From Nitrospirota bacterium (lineage in GTDB: Bacteria > Nitrospirota > Thermodesulfovibrionia > Thermodesulfovibrionales > SM23-35): 47,417 bases of DNA. Below the pieces are notes generated by a model, which worked only from the letters and a program-made list of their open reading frames with translations, did no database searches and had not been told where the DNA came from. Location: the NCBI GenBank assembly GCA_013388435.1, contig JACAFE010000033.1, positions 1-47,417 on the forward strand. The letters run 5' to 3'. The translations under genes were made by a program, and so were the position numbers. Numbering within the stretch: position 1 is the first letter of the stretch; each line of letters starts with the position of its first letter. Shown piece after piece: positions 17,055 to 25,914 of this stretch.

Positions 17055-17279
17055 ATGGCAACAGTAACATTGGATTGTAACGGGCTAAGATGTCCGCAAC
17101 CTATTTTAAAAATCGCTGCAAAATCAGCTGAACTTAAACCGGGCGATTTACTTGAAGTTTTTGCAGATTGCCCTACTTTCGAGAAAGATGTGAAGCAATG
17201 GTGTGAGAGAACAAAAAAGACATTGCTATGGGTAAGGGATGAAGGCGGTGGCAAAAAACGTTGCCAGATTCAATTTTAA
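17055..17279 (+). CDS. TusA/SirA-family sulfur carrier protein
   Basis: A 74-residue persulfide carrier. The hallmark LRCPQPIL (Cys13 followed by Pro-x-Pro) lies at the N-terminal helix start, after strand 'TVTLDCNG'. Extra cysteines (Cys39, Cys49 and one near the C-terminus) are present. A strong purine-rich ribosome site (GGAGAGGGGG) precedes ATG 17055. It follows mvhA by 80 bases and may be co-transcribed. In anaerobes such proteins often accompany sulfur or Hdr-like redox genes; the partner sulfurtransferase is not visible. Confidence 0.9.
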   Translation: MATVTLDCNGLRCPQPILKIAAKSAELKPGDLLEVFADCPTFEKDVKQWCERTKKTLLWVRDEGGGKKRCQIQF

Positions 17280-17303
17280 TCAACCATTTATAAATTAAAT
17301 ACT

Positions 17304-19466
17304 ATGTTTAAGAAACTTACCATAGGCAAAAAAATATCCTTTAGTTTCGGGTTTCTATTTATTGTTGTTTTCATTCTCGGCATATTATGGCAGAAGGGGG
17401 TTACAAATCTACAGGAGGTTGAAGCAAAAAAGAACAACCTTATTGAACTAAAAGAGAAACTCAGAGAAATGCAGGTTGCTCATTATAAATGGGTTGACTC
17501 GATGAGAGAAGCTGTAAGAAAGAAAACTAAATTCGATGGCGAACTCGACCCGAAAGAATGTGCATTCGGTAAATGGTATTATTCATATCAAGTGCCTTAT
17601 CAGGAACTGAAACCCTTATTTAATGCGCTGGAGGAACCTCATAAAAAATTCCATCAATCAGGAGCATTGATTGTTAAAGCAATTCAGCAGGGAAATTATG
17701 GAGAAGCTGAAAGACTCTCATTATATGTACGAAGAATTATCCTGCCCGAACTCATGAACGTTTATGAACCTTTCATGAAAGGCATAGGAGATCTTTACAG
17801 TAAATATAAATCTGATTCTGAAAAAACTGTTAAAAGGCAGGCTATTGTTTCAAAAAGCATTATGACTCTTTCTCTCATCTCGGTAATTATTCTCGCAATT
17901 GCACTCATAAAAGCAATGGTTAAACCCTTAAAAAGAGTTACTGAAACAGCAAATAAGATAGCCGATGGACAGATTCCTGAAATATGGCAGAAAGATGAAG
18001 ATTCAGAAAATGGTGATGAAATTGTGCAATTAGAAAGTTCATTTATAAAAATGGCTATCTCTTTAAATGAGCTGGCAAAAGCATCCGAGAAAATATCTGA
18101 AGGAGAACTTGATACAGTAGTGCCGATCCGATCTGAAAATGATGTACTGGGCAAAGCTATTTCAAAAATGGTTCAGAATCTCAAGCAAAGCGTTGATGAA
18201 CTTCATACAAATACAATGAATCTCGCACTCGGGATGAGCGATTATTTTACAGTAATATCTGAACTTTCAATAGGCAACTTAGATATTCAGGCAAACGAAG
18301 AAACAGGAGATGATCTTCTCAATCAGCTTGGTAAAGTTACAAATAATATGATTGCAGAGTATAAGAAACTCGCTGAATGCATAGAAGAAGTCCAGAAAGG
18401 TAACTTGAAAGTTCAGGTGCATATTCGCTCTGACAAAGACCGCCTCGGGATAGGGTTTGAACATATGCTTGAACATTTGAGAAAAACTTCCGATGAACTT
18501 CATTCATATTCAATGAATCTTGCAATGGGGCTAACAGATTATTTCTTCATACTTCAGCAGGTTTCATCTGGAGACCTGACTGTAAGAGCAAATGAAGACA
18601 CTGGAGATGATCTGCTTAATCAACTCGGAAAAGCGACAAACACAATGATTAAATCACTTAAAGATATGACATTAAAAATTCATGAGCAGGCTGATTTTCT
18701 TGCAAACTCAGCCAATGCTCTTGCTCAGGTCTCGAAACAATCCACAAAAGCTTTATCAGAGTTAGCCACAGCAATATCAATGATGTCTTCTGCAGCATCA
18801 AATGTTGCTGAAAGTTCACAGGATGTTGCAGAAGCAGCGCAGATTGCAAACGAAGCAACACGCAAAGGCGAAGAGTTGATGCTTAGTCTTGCTGAAAAAA
18901 CCAAATTATTGCAAGCATCTTCTCAAAGGTCAGTAACTGCAATGCAGGGTCTTGCTTCCCGCTCACAGGAGATTGGGAAAATAGTTAATGTAATGACAAA
19001 AATAGCATTTCAGACAAATCTTCTTGCTTTAAATGCTGCAATTGAAGCAGCAAGAGCTGGTGAATCAGGTCATGGGTTTGCGGTCGTTGCTGATGAAGTC
19101 AGAAAGCTTGCAGAAAGCTCTGCAAATTCAGCAAAGGAAATTTCTAAAATAATTAAAGAGGCGCAGAATGAAACCGAAGAAGCTGTATCATCTGCGCAGG
19201 AAGGGCAAAAAGAAATGGCTACAGGGATAGCCCTTATATCAGAGGTAACTGAAAAATTCACCGGTATCGCTGCAAAAGTTGATAGCATTGTCAAGGATAT
19301 AGAAAAAATTGCATCATCTGCTGCTGATACCGCTACTTCAGCAGCAGAAGCTTCAGCCTCATCAGAAGAACAGACTGCTGCTGTAGAGGAGCTTGCAGCA
19401 TCAGCTGCCCAGCTTTCAAGCACCGCACAATACCTTAGAGAAGCTATGGCAAAATTTAAAGTTTAA
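17304..19466 (+). CDS. Methyl-accepting chemotaxis protein with CZB-like sensor and HAMP array
   Basis: A transmembrane chemoreceptor. TM1 is at about 10-29 and TM2 at about 188-208. Between them is a CZB-like zinc-binding bundle with His60, Cys86 (in ECAFGKWYY), His113 and His117, the three-His/one-Cys zinc set. After TM2, HAMP-like units extend to about residue 460, including a 99-residue-spaced duplication (starts at 18195 and 18492) sharing [14 protein letters not shown] and DELH---MNLA. The signalling tip '[19 protein letters not shown]' is near residue 566. No C-terminal receptor-modification pentapeptide is present. CZB domains usually sense zinc or oxidants such as hypochlorous acid and are mostly cytoplasmic, so a periplasmic one is less usual. 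Confidence 0.92.
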   Translation: MFKKLTIGKKISFSFGFLFIVVFILGILWQKGVTNLQEVEAKKNNLIELKEKLREMQVAHYKWVDSMREAVRKKTKFDGELDPKECAFGKWYYSYQVPYQELKPLFNALEEPHKKFHQSGALIVKAIQQGNYGEAERLSLYVRRIILPELMNVYEPFMKGIGDLYSKYKSDSEKTVKRQAIVSKSIMTLSLISVIILAIALIKAMVKPLKRVTETANKIADGQIPEIWQKDEDSENGDEIVQLESSFIKMAISLNELAKASEKISEGELDTVVPIRSENDVLGKAISKMVQNLKQSVDELHTNTMNLALGMSDYFTVISELSIGNLDIQANEETGDDLLNQLGKVTNNMIAEYKKLAECIEEVQKGNLKVQVHIRSDKDRLGIGFEHMLEHLRKTSDELHSYSMNLAMGLTDYFFILQQVSSGDLTVRANEDTGDDLLNQLGKATNTMIKSLKDMTLKIHEQADFLANSANALAQVSKQSTKALSELATAISMMSSAASNVAESSQDVAEAAQIANEATRKGEELMLSLAEKTKLLQASSQRSVTAMQGLASRSQEIGKIVNVMTKIAFQTNLLALNAAIEAARAGESGHGFAVVADEVRKLAESSANSAKEISKIIKEAQNETEEAVSSAQEGQKEMATGIALISEVTEKFTGIAAKVDSIVKDIEKIASSAADTATSAAEASASSEEQTAAVEELAASAAQLSSTAQYLREAMAKFKV

Positions 19467-19492
19467 TAATAAATGTCCTTAAGGGAGTTATA

Positions 19493-20701
19493 ATGCAGAA
19501 AATCATAAAAGATCTTGTCCAGAAAAACAATTCCAAGATACTTATGATAGTACTTGATGGAGTTGGTGGATTACCAGTAAATGAGAAAACAGAGCTTGAA
19601 GCAGCTAACAAGCCTAATCTTGACAATCTTGCAGCAGCCTCAGCTTGCGGACTTCATATGCCAGTAGGTTATGGCGTAACACCGGGAAGCGGTCCGGGGC
19701 ATCTCGGGCTATTTGGATATGATCCTTTAGAATGGCAGATCGGCAGAGGTGTGCTTGAAGCTCTGGGACTCGGTGTAGAACTAAGAAAAACAGATATAGC
19801 GATAAGGGTTAATTATGCAACTATTGAAAATGGCATTATCAAAGACAGAAGAGCAGGGAGACCGGCAACAGAGGAAAGTAGAAAAATTACCCGGAGGCTG
19901 CAGGAAAAAATAAGAAAAATAGATAATGTCGAAATCATATTCGAGCCAGGAATGGAACATCGTTTTGCAGTTGTCCTCAGATTTCCTGAACCATTGCCAA
20001 AAGGAGCAGATTCTATAAAAGATACAGACCCGCAGAAAGAAGGGAAAGCTCCTATTGAAGTAATACCCGGGACTTCACAGGCAGAGATTGTGGCTGAAAT
20101 AACAAAAAAACTTATTAATGAGATATTAAATGTTATAAAAAATGAACCGAAAGCGAATTATGTATTGTTCAGAGGATTCTCACAGGTTCCTGATATCCCT
20201 GCTTTTGCGGATGTATATGGTTTGAATCCGCTTTGCATCGCTGTTTATCCAATGTACAGAGGCCTTGCAAGACTTATAGGGATGGAAGCACCTTCCTTAT
20301 CAGGTGATATTAAAGAAGAGATTGAATTTTTAGAAGATAATTACAATAATCATGACTTCTTTTTCATGCATATAAAGAAAGTGGATTCATATGGTGAAGA
20401 CGGAAATTTCAAAGCAAAGGCAGATAAGATAAGTGAGTTTGATACATTCATGCCTCGAATTTTTGAGCTTAACCCAGATGTTCTTATAATTACAGGAGAT
20501 CATTCTACTCCTGCTTTAATGAAAAGCCATAGCTGGCACCCTGTTCCTGTAATTTTGAATTCTCCTTATGTGCTTGGTCAAACATGTAAGGCATTTACAG
20601 AAAGAGAATGCTTAAAAGGCGAACTGGGCATATTCCCAACTATGAATCTAATGCCTCTTGCTCTTGCTAATGCTGGCAGGTTAAAAAAGTTCGGCGCTTA
20701 A
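19493..20701 (+). CDS. apgM: Cofactor-independent phosphoglycerate mutase, archaeal type
   Basis: Interconverts 3- and 2-phosphoglycerate in glycolysis/gluconeogenesis without 2,3-bisphosphoglycerate. The N-terminal metal motif 'IVLDGVGGLPVNEKTELEAA' and the block 'TPGSGPGHLGLFGYDP' place it in the ApgM branch of the alkaline phosphatase superfamily rather than GpmI. The C-terminal metal site is TGDHSTPALMKSHSWHP. At 402 aa it is full length. Ribosome site AGGGAG (19482-19487) precedes the ATG. pyk in the same window belongs to the same pathway. Confidence 0.93.
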   Translation: MQKIIKDLVQKNNSKILMIVLDGVGGLPVNEKTELEAANKPNLDNLAAASACGLHMPVGYGVTPGSGPGHLGLFGYDPLEWQIGRGVLEALGLGVELRKTDIAIRVNYATIENGIIKDRRAGRPATEESRKITRRLQEKIRKIDNVEIIFEPGMEHRFAVVLRFPEPLPKGADSIKDTDPQKEGKAPIEVIPGTSQAEIVAEITKKLINEILNVIKNEPKANYVLFRGFSQVPDIPAFADVYGLNPLCIAVYPMYRGLARLIGMEAPSLSGDIKEEIEFLEDNYNNHDFFFMHIKKVDSYGEDGNFKAKADKISEFDTFMPRIFELNPDVLIITGDHSTPALMKSHSWHPVPVILNSPYVLGQTCKAFTERECLKGELGIFPTMNLMPLALANAGRLKKFGA

Positions 20702-20770
20702 TTTTCTTGAGTTATAACTTGCCTGTTGCAACAGATGTTTTCTAATTATTCTGCACAACATTAAATAGAA

Positions 20771-22195
20771 ATGAATAATGATTTTACTTTAAATCAAAAA
20801 TTTATAGACACACATTGTCATCTTGAGATGGATGAATTTAATCCAGATAGAGAAATTGTTATTCAGCGAGCTATCGAGGCTGGAATTGAAGCAATAATAA
20901 CTATCGGGTCTGATATGAAAGGTAATAAAGGAGCACTTGAAATCTCACAGAAATATGATTTTATTTATTGTTCTGTTGGAATACATCCGCATGATGCAAA
21001 AGATTTTAATGAAGAGATATATAATCAAATAAAAGACATGGCAATAAGGCATAAGATACATAATTTATCTCCAGAGAATCGAAAAAACAAAGTTGTTGCT
21101 ATAGGTGAAATAGGTCTGGATTATCATTATGATAATTCACCCCGTGATATTCAACGTAAAGTTTTTCTCAAACAACTTCTTCTCGCTAAAGAAATTAATC
21201 TGCCGGTTGTTATACACAGCCGTGAAGCAAAATCCGATACTTTATCAATTATGAAAGAATCCGGGGTTACAAACGGAGTTCTCCATTGTTTTTCAGGTGA
21301 CATAGATATGGCTGAAAAAGCAATGGCAATGGGTTTTCATATTTCGATAGCAGGACCGGTAACTTTTAAAAATGCGAAAAAACTTCATGAAGTTGCAAGA
21401 ATAATCCCTGATGATTTTTTACTTATCGAAACAGACGCTCCTTATCTTACACCAGAACCTTACAGGGGAAGAAGAAATGAACCTGCATTCATTCTGCAAA
21501 CAGCAAAAAAAATTGCCGAATTAAGAGATTTGCATATTGAAGATGTCGCACGTATTACTACGCTTAATGCAAAAAGACTATTTAATATAGGAGAAATATC
21601 TTCTAAGGCAGAGATTGCTTATAAAATAAGGGACAGTCTTTATTTAAATATTACAAACAGGTGTACAAACCGATGCTCGTTCTGTATTCGTTTTATATCC
21701 GATTATGTTAAAGGGCATAATCTCAGGCTCGCGTATGAGCCATCAGAAGAGGAACTCAAGGCAGCTATAGGCAATCCTCGTAATTATAAAGAAATTGTTT
21801 TCTGCGGCTATGGCGAACCTACCATAAGGCTCGATTTAATCAAGAGTCTGTCTTCATGGATAAAGCAGCATAGAGGCATGGTTAGAATAAATACAAATGG
21901 TCATGGGAATATAATCCATAAAAGAAATATTTTACCCGAACTAAAAGGTTTGGTTGATAGTTTATCAATCAGTCTTAATGCACATAATGAGGAAACATAT
22001 AACAGAATATGCAAACCTGCCTATAAAAATGCTTACAATGAAGTTTTGAATTTTATTAAAGAAGCAAAAAAAATTATACCCGATGTTTCTGTAACTGTTG
22101 TCACAGCAGAAGGTGTTGATATTGAAAAGTGCAGAAAAATAGCGGATAATCTCGGTGTTGGATTCAGGTTAAGAAAACTTGATGTAGTGGGTTAA
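20771..22195 (+). CDS. TatD nuclease fused to a compact radical SAM domain
   Basis: A two-domain protein. Residues 8-270 form a TatD metal-dependent hydrolase with ligands in DTHCHLE, GEIGLDYHYD, HSREA, HCFSG and ETDAPYLTP. Residues 285-474 form a short radical SAM domain whose [4Fe-4S] ligands are Cys298, Cys302 and Cys305 (CTNRCSFC), followed by a GYGEPT-type segment near 348. The second half matches the TatD-linked radical SAM family. Such domains are usually separate but adjacent genes; here a continuous frame joins them. Its reaction is unknown. The stop overlaps the convergent hisS end by four bases. Confidence 0.9.
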   Translation: MNNDFTLNQKFIDTHCHLEMDEFNPDREIVIQRAIEAGIEAIITIGSDMKGNKGALEISQKYDFIYCSVGIHPHDAKDFNEEIYNQIKDMAIRHKIHNLSPENRKNKVVAIGEIGLDYHYDNSPRDIQRKVFLKQLLLAKEINLPVVIHSREAKSDTLSIMKESGVTNGVLHCFSGDIDMAEKAMAMGFHISIAGPVTFKNAKKLHEVARIIPDDFLLIETDAPYLTPEPYRGRRNEPAFILQTAKKIAELRDLHIEDVARITTLNAKRLFNIGEISSKAEIAYKIRDSLYLNITNRCTNRCSFCIRFISDYVKGHNLRLAYEPSEEELKAAIGNPRNYKEIVFCGYGEPTIRLDLIKSLSSWIKQHRGMVRINTNGHGNIIHKRNILPELKGLVDSLSISLNAHNEETYNRICKPAYKNAYNEVLNFIKEAKKIIPDVSVTVVTAEGVDIEKCRKIADNLGVGFRLRKLDVVG

Positions 22196-23442
22196 TTGTT
22201 AGAGATTAAACTATCTATTTCTGAAAAGGAAATCTCTCCCTGACTTTTGTCAGAAAGTTTCTTCCATTTCAATTTCCCTAATTTTATTTCATCTTCTCCG
22301 ATAATGAAAACATATTCTGCTGAAACTCTGTCCGCCCTGCGCATCTGACTTTTAAGAGAATTTCCGGGATACCCCAGTTCTATCCATAAACCTTTTTCTC
22401 TTAAATTATTAGCAATAGACAAAGCTTTTTTGCCAGATTCAAAGTCAAGAGATGCAATAAAAATTCTGGGTGCAGGTATTTTAATTGAACCTGAATTCTT
22501 CAGAAGTGATATTATTCTTTCCATCCCTGCTGCAAATCCTATAGCAGGTGTTTTAGGACCCCCGAATTCTTCAACAAGTTTATCATATCTTCCGCCAGCA
22601 GCTACTGCATTTTGCGCACCTAAATGTTCACATGTTACTTCAAACGTTGTTCGGGTATAATAATCAAGACCTCTTACCATATTTGGATTTATATTAAAAG
22701 GTATATTAAGCAAATTAAGATAGGCCTGAAAGCTATCGAAATGTTCAATGCATTCTTTGCATAAATATTTTATGACAACAGGGGCACCTTCTTTCAGCTT
22801 TATGCAATCAGGAACTTTACAGTCAAGAATACGCAAAGGGTTTATTTCGTATCTTCTCCTGCAATCAGGACATAATGCTTCAAGCTTTGATGAGAAAAAA
22901 TCAATTAATGCTTTGCGGTAATCAGGTCTGCAAACATCACAGCCTATAGAATTTATCTGGAAATTTAACTCCTTAAGTCCAATCCTTTCAAAAAAAAGTT
23001 TCAATAGAGAAAGAATTTCAGCATCAATTATTGAATCAAAAACTCCAAATGCTTCTGCTCCAATTTGATAAAATTGTCTGAAACGTCCTGCCTGTGGTCT
23101 TTCGTATCTAAACATTGGACCTGAATAAAAGAATTTCTGGGGTGAAGGAAGATTGTATAAATGATTTTCAACATAACATCTTACCACAGAAGCGGTTCCC
23201 TCGGGTCTCAATGTAATTCGTCTTCCAGCCTTGTCATTGAAAGTGTACATCTCTTTTTCAACAATATCACTCGATTCGCCAATGCTTCTTACAAAAACTT
23301 CAGTAGATTCAATAATAGGCGGCCTTAATTCGTGAAACCCATATGATGAGAAAATTTCCTTTGCGGTATTTTCAACATGTTGCCAGATAAAGCTGTCAGG
23401 CGGAAAAATGTCGTGAATACCCTTCAGGGCACTATATTTCAT
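22192..23442 (-). CDS. hisS: Histidyl-tRNA synthetase
   Basis: Charges tRNA-His. Class II motif 2 is seen in 'FFYSGPMFRYERPQAGRFRQ', and the histidine-specific loops are VRGLDYYTRTTFE near 250 and 'AAGGRYDKLVEEFGG' near 280. The C-terminal anticodon-binding domain covers about 320-416. Length 416 aa is standard. ATG 23442 shares one base with the divIVA stop (TAATG), showing coupling. Confidence 0.96.
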   Translation of the reverse strand: MKYSALKGIHDIFPPDSFIWQHVENTAKEIFSSYGFHELRPPIIESTEVFVRSIGESSDIVEKEMYTFNDKAGRRITLRPEGTASVVRCYVENHLYNLPSPQKFFYSGPMFRYERPQAGRFRQFYQIGAEAFGVFDSIIDAEILSLLKLFFERIGLKELNFQINSIGCDVCRPDYRKALIDFFSSKLEALCPDCRRRYEINPLRILDCKVPDCIKLKEGAPVVIKYLCKECIEHFDSFQAYLNLLNIPFNINPNMVRGLDYYTRTTFEVTCEHLGAQNAVAAGGRYDKLVEEFGGPKTPAIGFAAGMERIISLLKNSGSIKIPAPRIFIASLDFESGKKALSIANNLREKGLWIELGYPGNSLKSQMRRADRVSAEYVFIIGEDEIKLGKLKWKKLSDKSQGEISFSEIDSLISNN

Positions 23443-23936
23443 TACTGTGATTCACCGCCTTCTTCAGCGGTTTGTTGTGTTTCTTCTTCACGCTCTCTGT
23501 CGAACTCAAGCATTTTCAGATGGCTTTCAACAAGTCTTTTAATCTCTTCCCTGAAATGACGTCTTATGCCTTTTAAGTCAACTATATCCTCATGTATCTT
23601 TATAACTTTCTCCTGTGCCTCTTTGAGAATAGAATCTGCCTTTAATTCAGCTTCTTTTATTATCAATTCAGCTTCTTTGCGGGAATTTGTTTTGTATTCA
23701 TCCACCATCTGCTGAGCGGTCATGAGTGTTTCTCGAAGAGTGGTCTCCATATCCCTGTAATCTTTCAATTGATTTTCAAGCCTTTGAATATTTTCTTTCA
23801 GAGAAGCATTCTCTCTTAGTAAATCTTCCATTTCTTCTCTTATTATTTCTAAAAAAGCATACACTTCTTCGACATCAAATCCCCTTATTTTCATTGGAAA
23901 CTGTTTTTGCTGAATGTCAAGCGGCGTAATTCTCAT
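23442..23936 (-). CDS. divIVA: DivIVA-domain coiled-coil protein
   Basis: The N-terminal 'MRITPLDIQQKQFPMKIRGF' followed by DVEEVYAFLE is the DivIVA membrane-curvature-binding motif. Residues 35-150 are a long, highly charged coiled coil. In other bacteria DivIVA marks poles and septa; in Gram-negative-type anaerobes its role is less known. GGAGG precedes the ATG, which overlaps the yggT stop. The set yggS-proC-yggT-divIVA mirrors the ylm-divIVA cell-division cluster of Gram-positives. Confidence 0.92.
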   Translation of the reverse strand: MRITPLDIQQKQFPMKIRGFDVEEVYAFLEIIREEMEDLLRENASLKENIQRLENQLKDYRDMETTLRETLMTAQQMVDEYKTNSRKEAELIIKEAELKADSILKEAQEKVIKIHEDIVDLKGIRRHFREEIKRLVESHLKMLEFDREREEETQQTAEEGGESQ

Positions 23937-24247
23937 AAGGCAATGCCTCCTTTCAATTTGTAGGCAAAATCAATTAATGACTGAACTATAAAATACTTCA
24001 AAAACAAAATTGCGAGTATTACAATCATTGGAGAAATATCCACAGGTCCGAGTCTGTATCCGATGGCTTTTCTTATTGGCCAGAGAACAGGGTCTGTTAC
24101 TGAATTTAGAAACCTAACAATTGGATTATAAGGGTCAGGATTTACCCAGCTTAATAACGCGCGTATGATTATAATCCACATGTAAATTGTTAAAATAACA
24201 TCAATTATTTTTGCAGCAGCAAATAAAAAATTACCAAAAACAAACAT
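23933..24247 (-). CDS. yggT: YggT family inner-membrane protein
   Basis: A 104-residue protein with two hydrophobic stretches (about residues 10-32 and 70-95) separated by the conserved LLSWVNPDPYNPIVRFLNSVTDPVL block. YggT/YlmG proteins are linked to cell division, osmotic tolerance and membrane biogenesis. The stop overlaps the divIVA start (ATGA) and the start overlaps the proC stop, so the three are one transcription unit. Confidence 0.93.
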   Translation of the reverse strand: MFVFGNFLFAAAKIIDVILTIYMWIIIIRALLSWVNPDPYNPIVRFLNSVTDPVLWPIRKAIGYRLGPVDISPMIVILAILFLKYFIVQSLIDFAYKLKGGIAL

Positions 24248-25035
24248 TATTCTTTTCTCCCTAATTCTCTGGATCTTTCTACCGCGGCAAGAATAACTGA
24301 GTCAATTAAATTCTGAAGACCTTTTTCTTCAAATACCTTCAGCCCGGCAGCAGTTGTCCCACCAGGTGATGTTACCATTTCCCTTAACTTTGAAGGAGGC
24401 ATTCCTGTTTCAAGTAGTTTTGCCGTTCCGATAAAGGTTTGAATCGCAAGCTCTGTTGCCGCATCCCTGCTAAGTCCTGCTTTTACACCTGCTTCTATCA
24501 TTTTTTCAATAATAAAAGCTAAAAAACCAGGACCGCTTCCGGAGAGAGCTGTGACAGCATCCATATACTTTTCAGGCAGCACCATTACTTTTCCTATTGA
24601 CATAAAGATACCACGAATAAAAGTCATTTCATTATCAGGAAAACATTCACACAAAGAAAGTACAGACATCCCTTCCTGAACAAGCGCTGGGGTATTTGGC
24701 ATTACTCTGATTATTTTTGAAGTTTTAAGTTTTGATGTAAGATATGAAAGAGTTATGCCTGCTGCTATTGAGATTATAAATTTTTCAGGAGTTATATATT
24801 CTGCTATCTCTGATGTAACTTCATCCATATTTTGCGGCTTGACCGCAATTATAATAATATTGCATTTATTTACCAAAGAAATATTATCATTCGTTGATAT
24901 AACATTATAGTTTTTTTCAAGATAAACACGCCTTTCAGCTCTCGGTTCAGATACTATTATATCTTTCATATTATTTTGTATCATTCCCTTTATCATTGCC
25001 TCAGCCATATTGCCGCCGCCTATAAAACCAATCAT
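24247..25035 (-). CDS. proC: Pyrroline-5-carboxylate reductase
   Basis: Last step of proline synthesis, NAD(P)H-dependent. The Rossmann motif 'MIGFIGGGNMAEAMIKGMI' is at the start, and 'VTALSGSGPGFLAFIIEKMI' plus 'MVTSPGGTTAAGLKVFEEKG' form the conserved C-terminal dimer and substrate block. I place the start at ATG 25035 (262 aa) because GGAGGTT lies just upstream and the Rossmann motif then begins at residue 1; a longer frame to 25062 adds nine unlikely residues. Confidence 0.95.
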   Translation of the reverse strand: MIGFIGGGNMAEAMIKGMIQNNMKDIIVSEPRAERRVYLEKNYNVISTNDNISLVNKCNIIIIAVKPQNMDEVTSEIAEYITPEKFIISIAAGITLSYLTSKLKTSKIIRVMPNTPALVQEGMSVLSLCECFPDNEMTFIRGIFMSIGKVMVLPEKYMDAVTALSGSGPGFLAFIIEKMIEAGVKAGLSRDAATELAIQTFIGTAKLLETGMPPSKLREMVTSPGGTTAAGLKVFEEKGLQNLIDSVILAAVERSRELGRKE

Positions 25036-25105
25036 ATAACCTCCAGTACTTTTAAAATACAATATTTTAAATCAAAATGACCTTTTTACTCTATTAAATT
25101 AATTA

Positions 25106-25846
25106 TTATTTTCTCTGCCCGAAAATTCCGGTTCCTATCCTGACCATTGTTGCGCCTTCGAGAATAGCAATTTCATAATCATTTGTCATACCCATTGAAA
25201 GCTCTGGCAATTTAAATCCTTTTTTTTCAACTTCATCCCGCAAATATCTTAAATGTCTGTAATATGGTTGACTCATTTGAGGATTTTCGAAATAAGGTGG
25301 AATTGTCATCAGACCTTCGAGTTTCAGATTGGACATTCCATACACTGATTCAATCAGATGAAAAAGATCTTCTTTTTTAACCCCATATTTTGTTGCTTCT
25401 TCAGATAATTTTACTTCGATAAGCACTTTTTGTATCTTGCCTGCCTTTTCAGCGTATTTATTAAGTAAAGCAGCAAGCTCAATTGAATCGAGTGAATGTA
25501 TAAGATCAAATAATTCAACAGCTGTTTTCACCTTATTTTTTTGGAGATGTCCAATCATATGCCACTCAATATTACAATCAGCGCAATTGGCTTTACAATA
25601 AGCTATCTTTCCCTTTGCTTCCTGAACCCTGTTTTCACCAATAGCTCTCAACCCGAGTTCAACCGCTGCTTTAATTCTTTCTGGCGGGACTGTTTTTGTA
25701 GCTGCTATTAATTTAACATCAAAAGGGTTTCTTCCAGACCTGATAGCAGCGGAGGAGATTTTTCTGAAGACGTTCTTAATATTTTCAAGAAGAATTGCGT
25801 CACCAATATTATTGACATTCCCGAAATTCACAAATTCTGATTTCAT
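25106..25846 (-). CDS. yggS: YggS/PLPBP family pyridoxal-phosphate homeostasis protein
   Basis: A single-domain alanine-racemase-fold protein that buffers PLP and affects amino-acid metabolism. The PLP lysine is in LIAATKTVPPERI near residue 51, GENRVQEAKGK and 'EWHMIGHLQKNKVK' follow, and the phosphate loop LSMGMTNDYEIAI is near 217. The N-terminus is about 15 residues longer than usual. A TATAAT (minus strand, 25858-25853) is only six bases before the ATG and no Shine-Dalgarno is visible, so a leaderless mRNA is possible. The pairing with proC and yggT is a widespread gene order. Confidence 0.93.
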   Translation of the reverse strand: MKSEFVNFGNVNNIGDAILLENIKNVFRKISSAAIRSGRNPFDVKLIAATKTVPPERIKAAVELGLRAIGENRVQEAKGKIAYCKANCADCNIEWHMIGHLQKNKVKTAVELFDLIHSLDSIELAALLNKYAEKAGKIQKVLIEVKLSEEATKYGVKKEDLFHLIESVYGMSNLKLEGLMTIPPYFENPQMSQPYYRHLRYLRDEVEKKGFKLPELSMGMTNDYEIAILEGATMVRIGTGIFGQRK

Positions 25847-25914
25847 AGAGATTATTATAGTACATTTTTGGGTTTACTTCTTATTACTTTAGCTTTCCAT
25901 AGAATTTCGGTTGT

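Noticed and set aside
20723-20734. 12-base palindrome CTGTTGCAACAG before the TatD fusion gene
   Set aside because: A single short palindrome is expected by chance in a window this long, and no second copy or promoter alignment supports an operator.
24247-25062. Longer proC start at 25062
   Set aside because: It adds nine residues before the Rossmann motif and would place the strong GGAGG inside the coding sequence.
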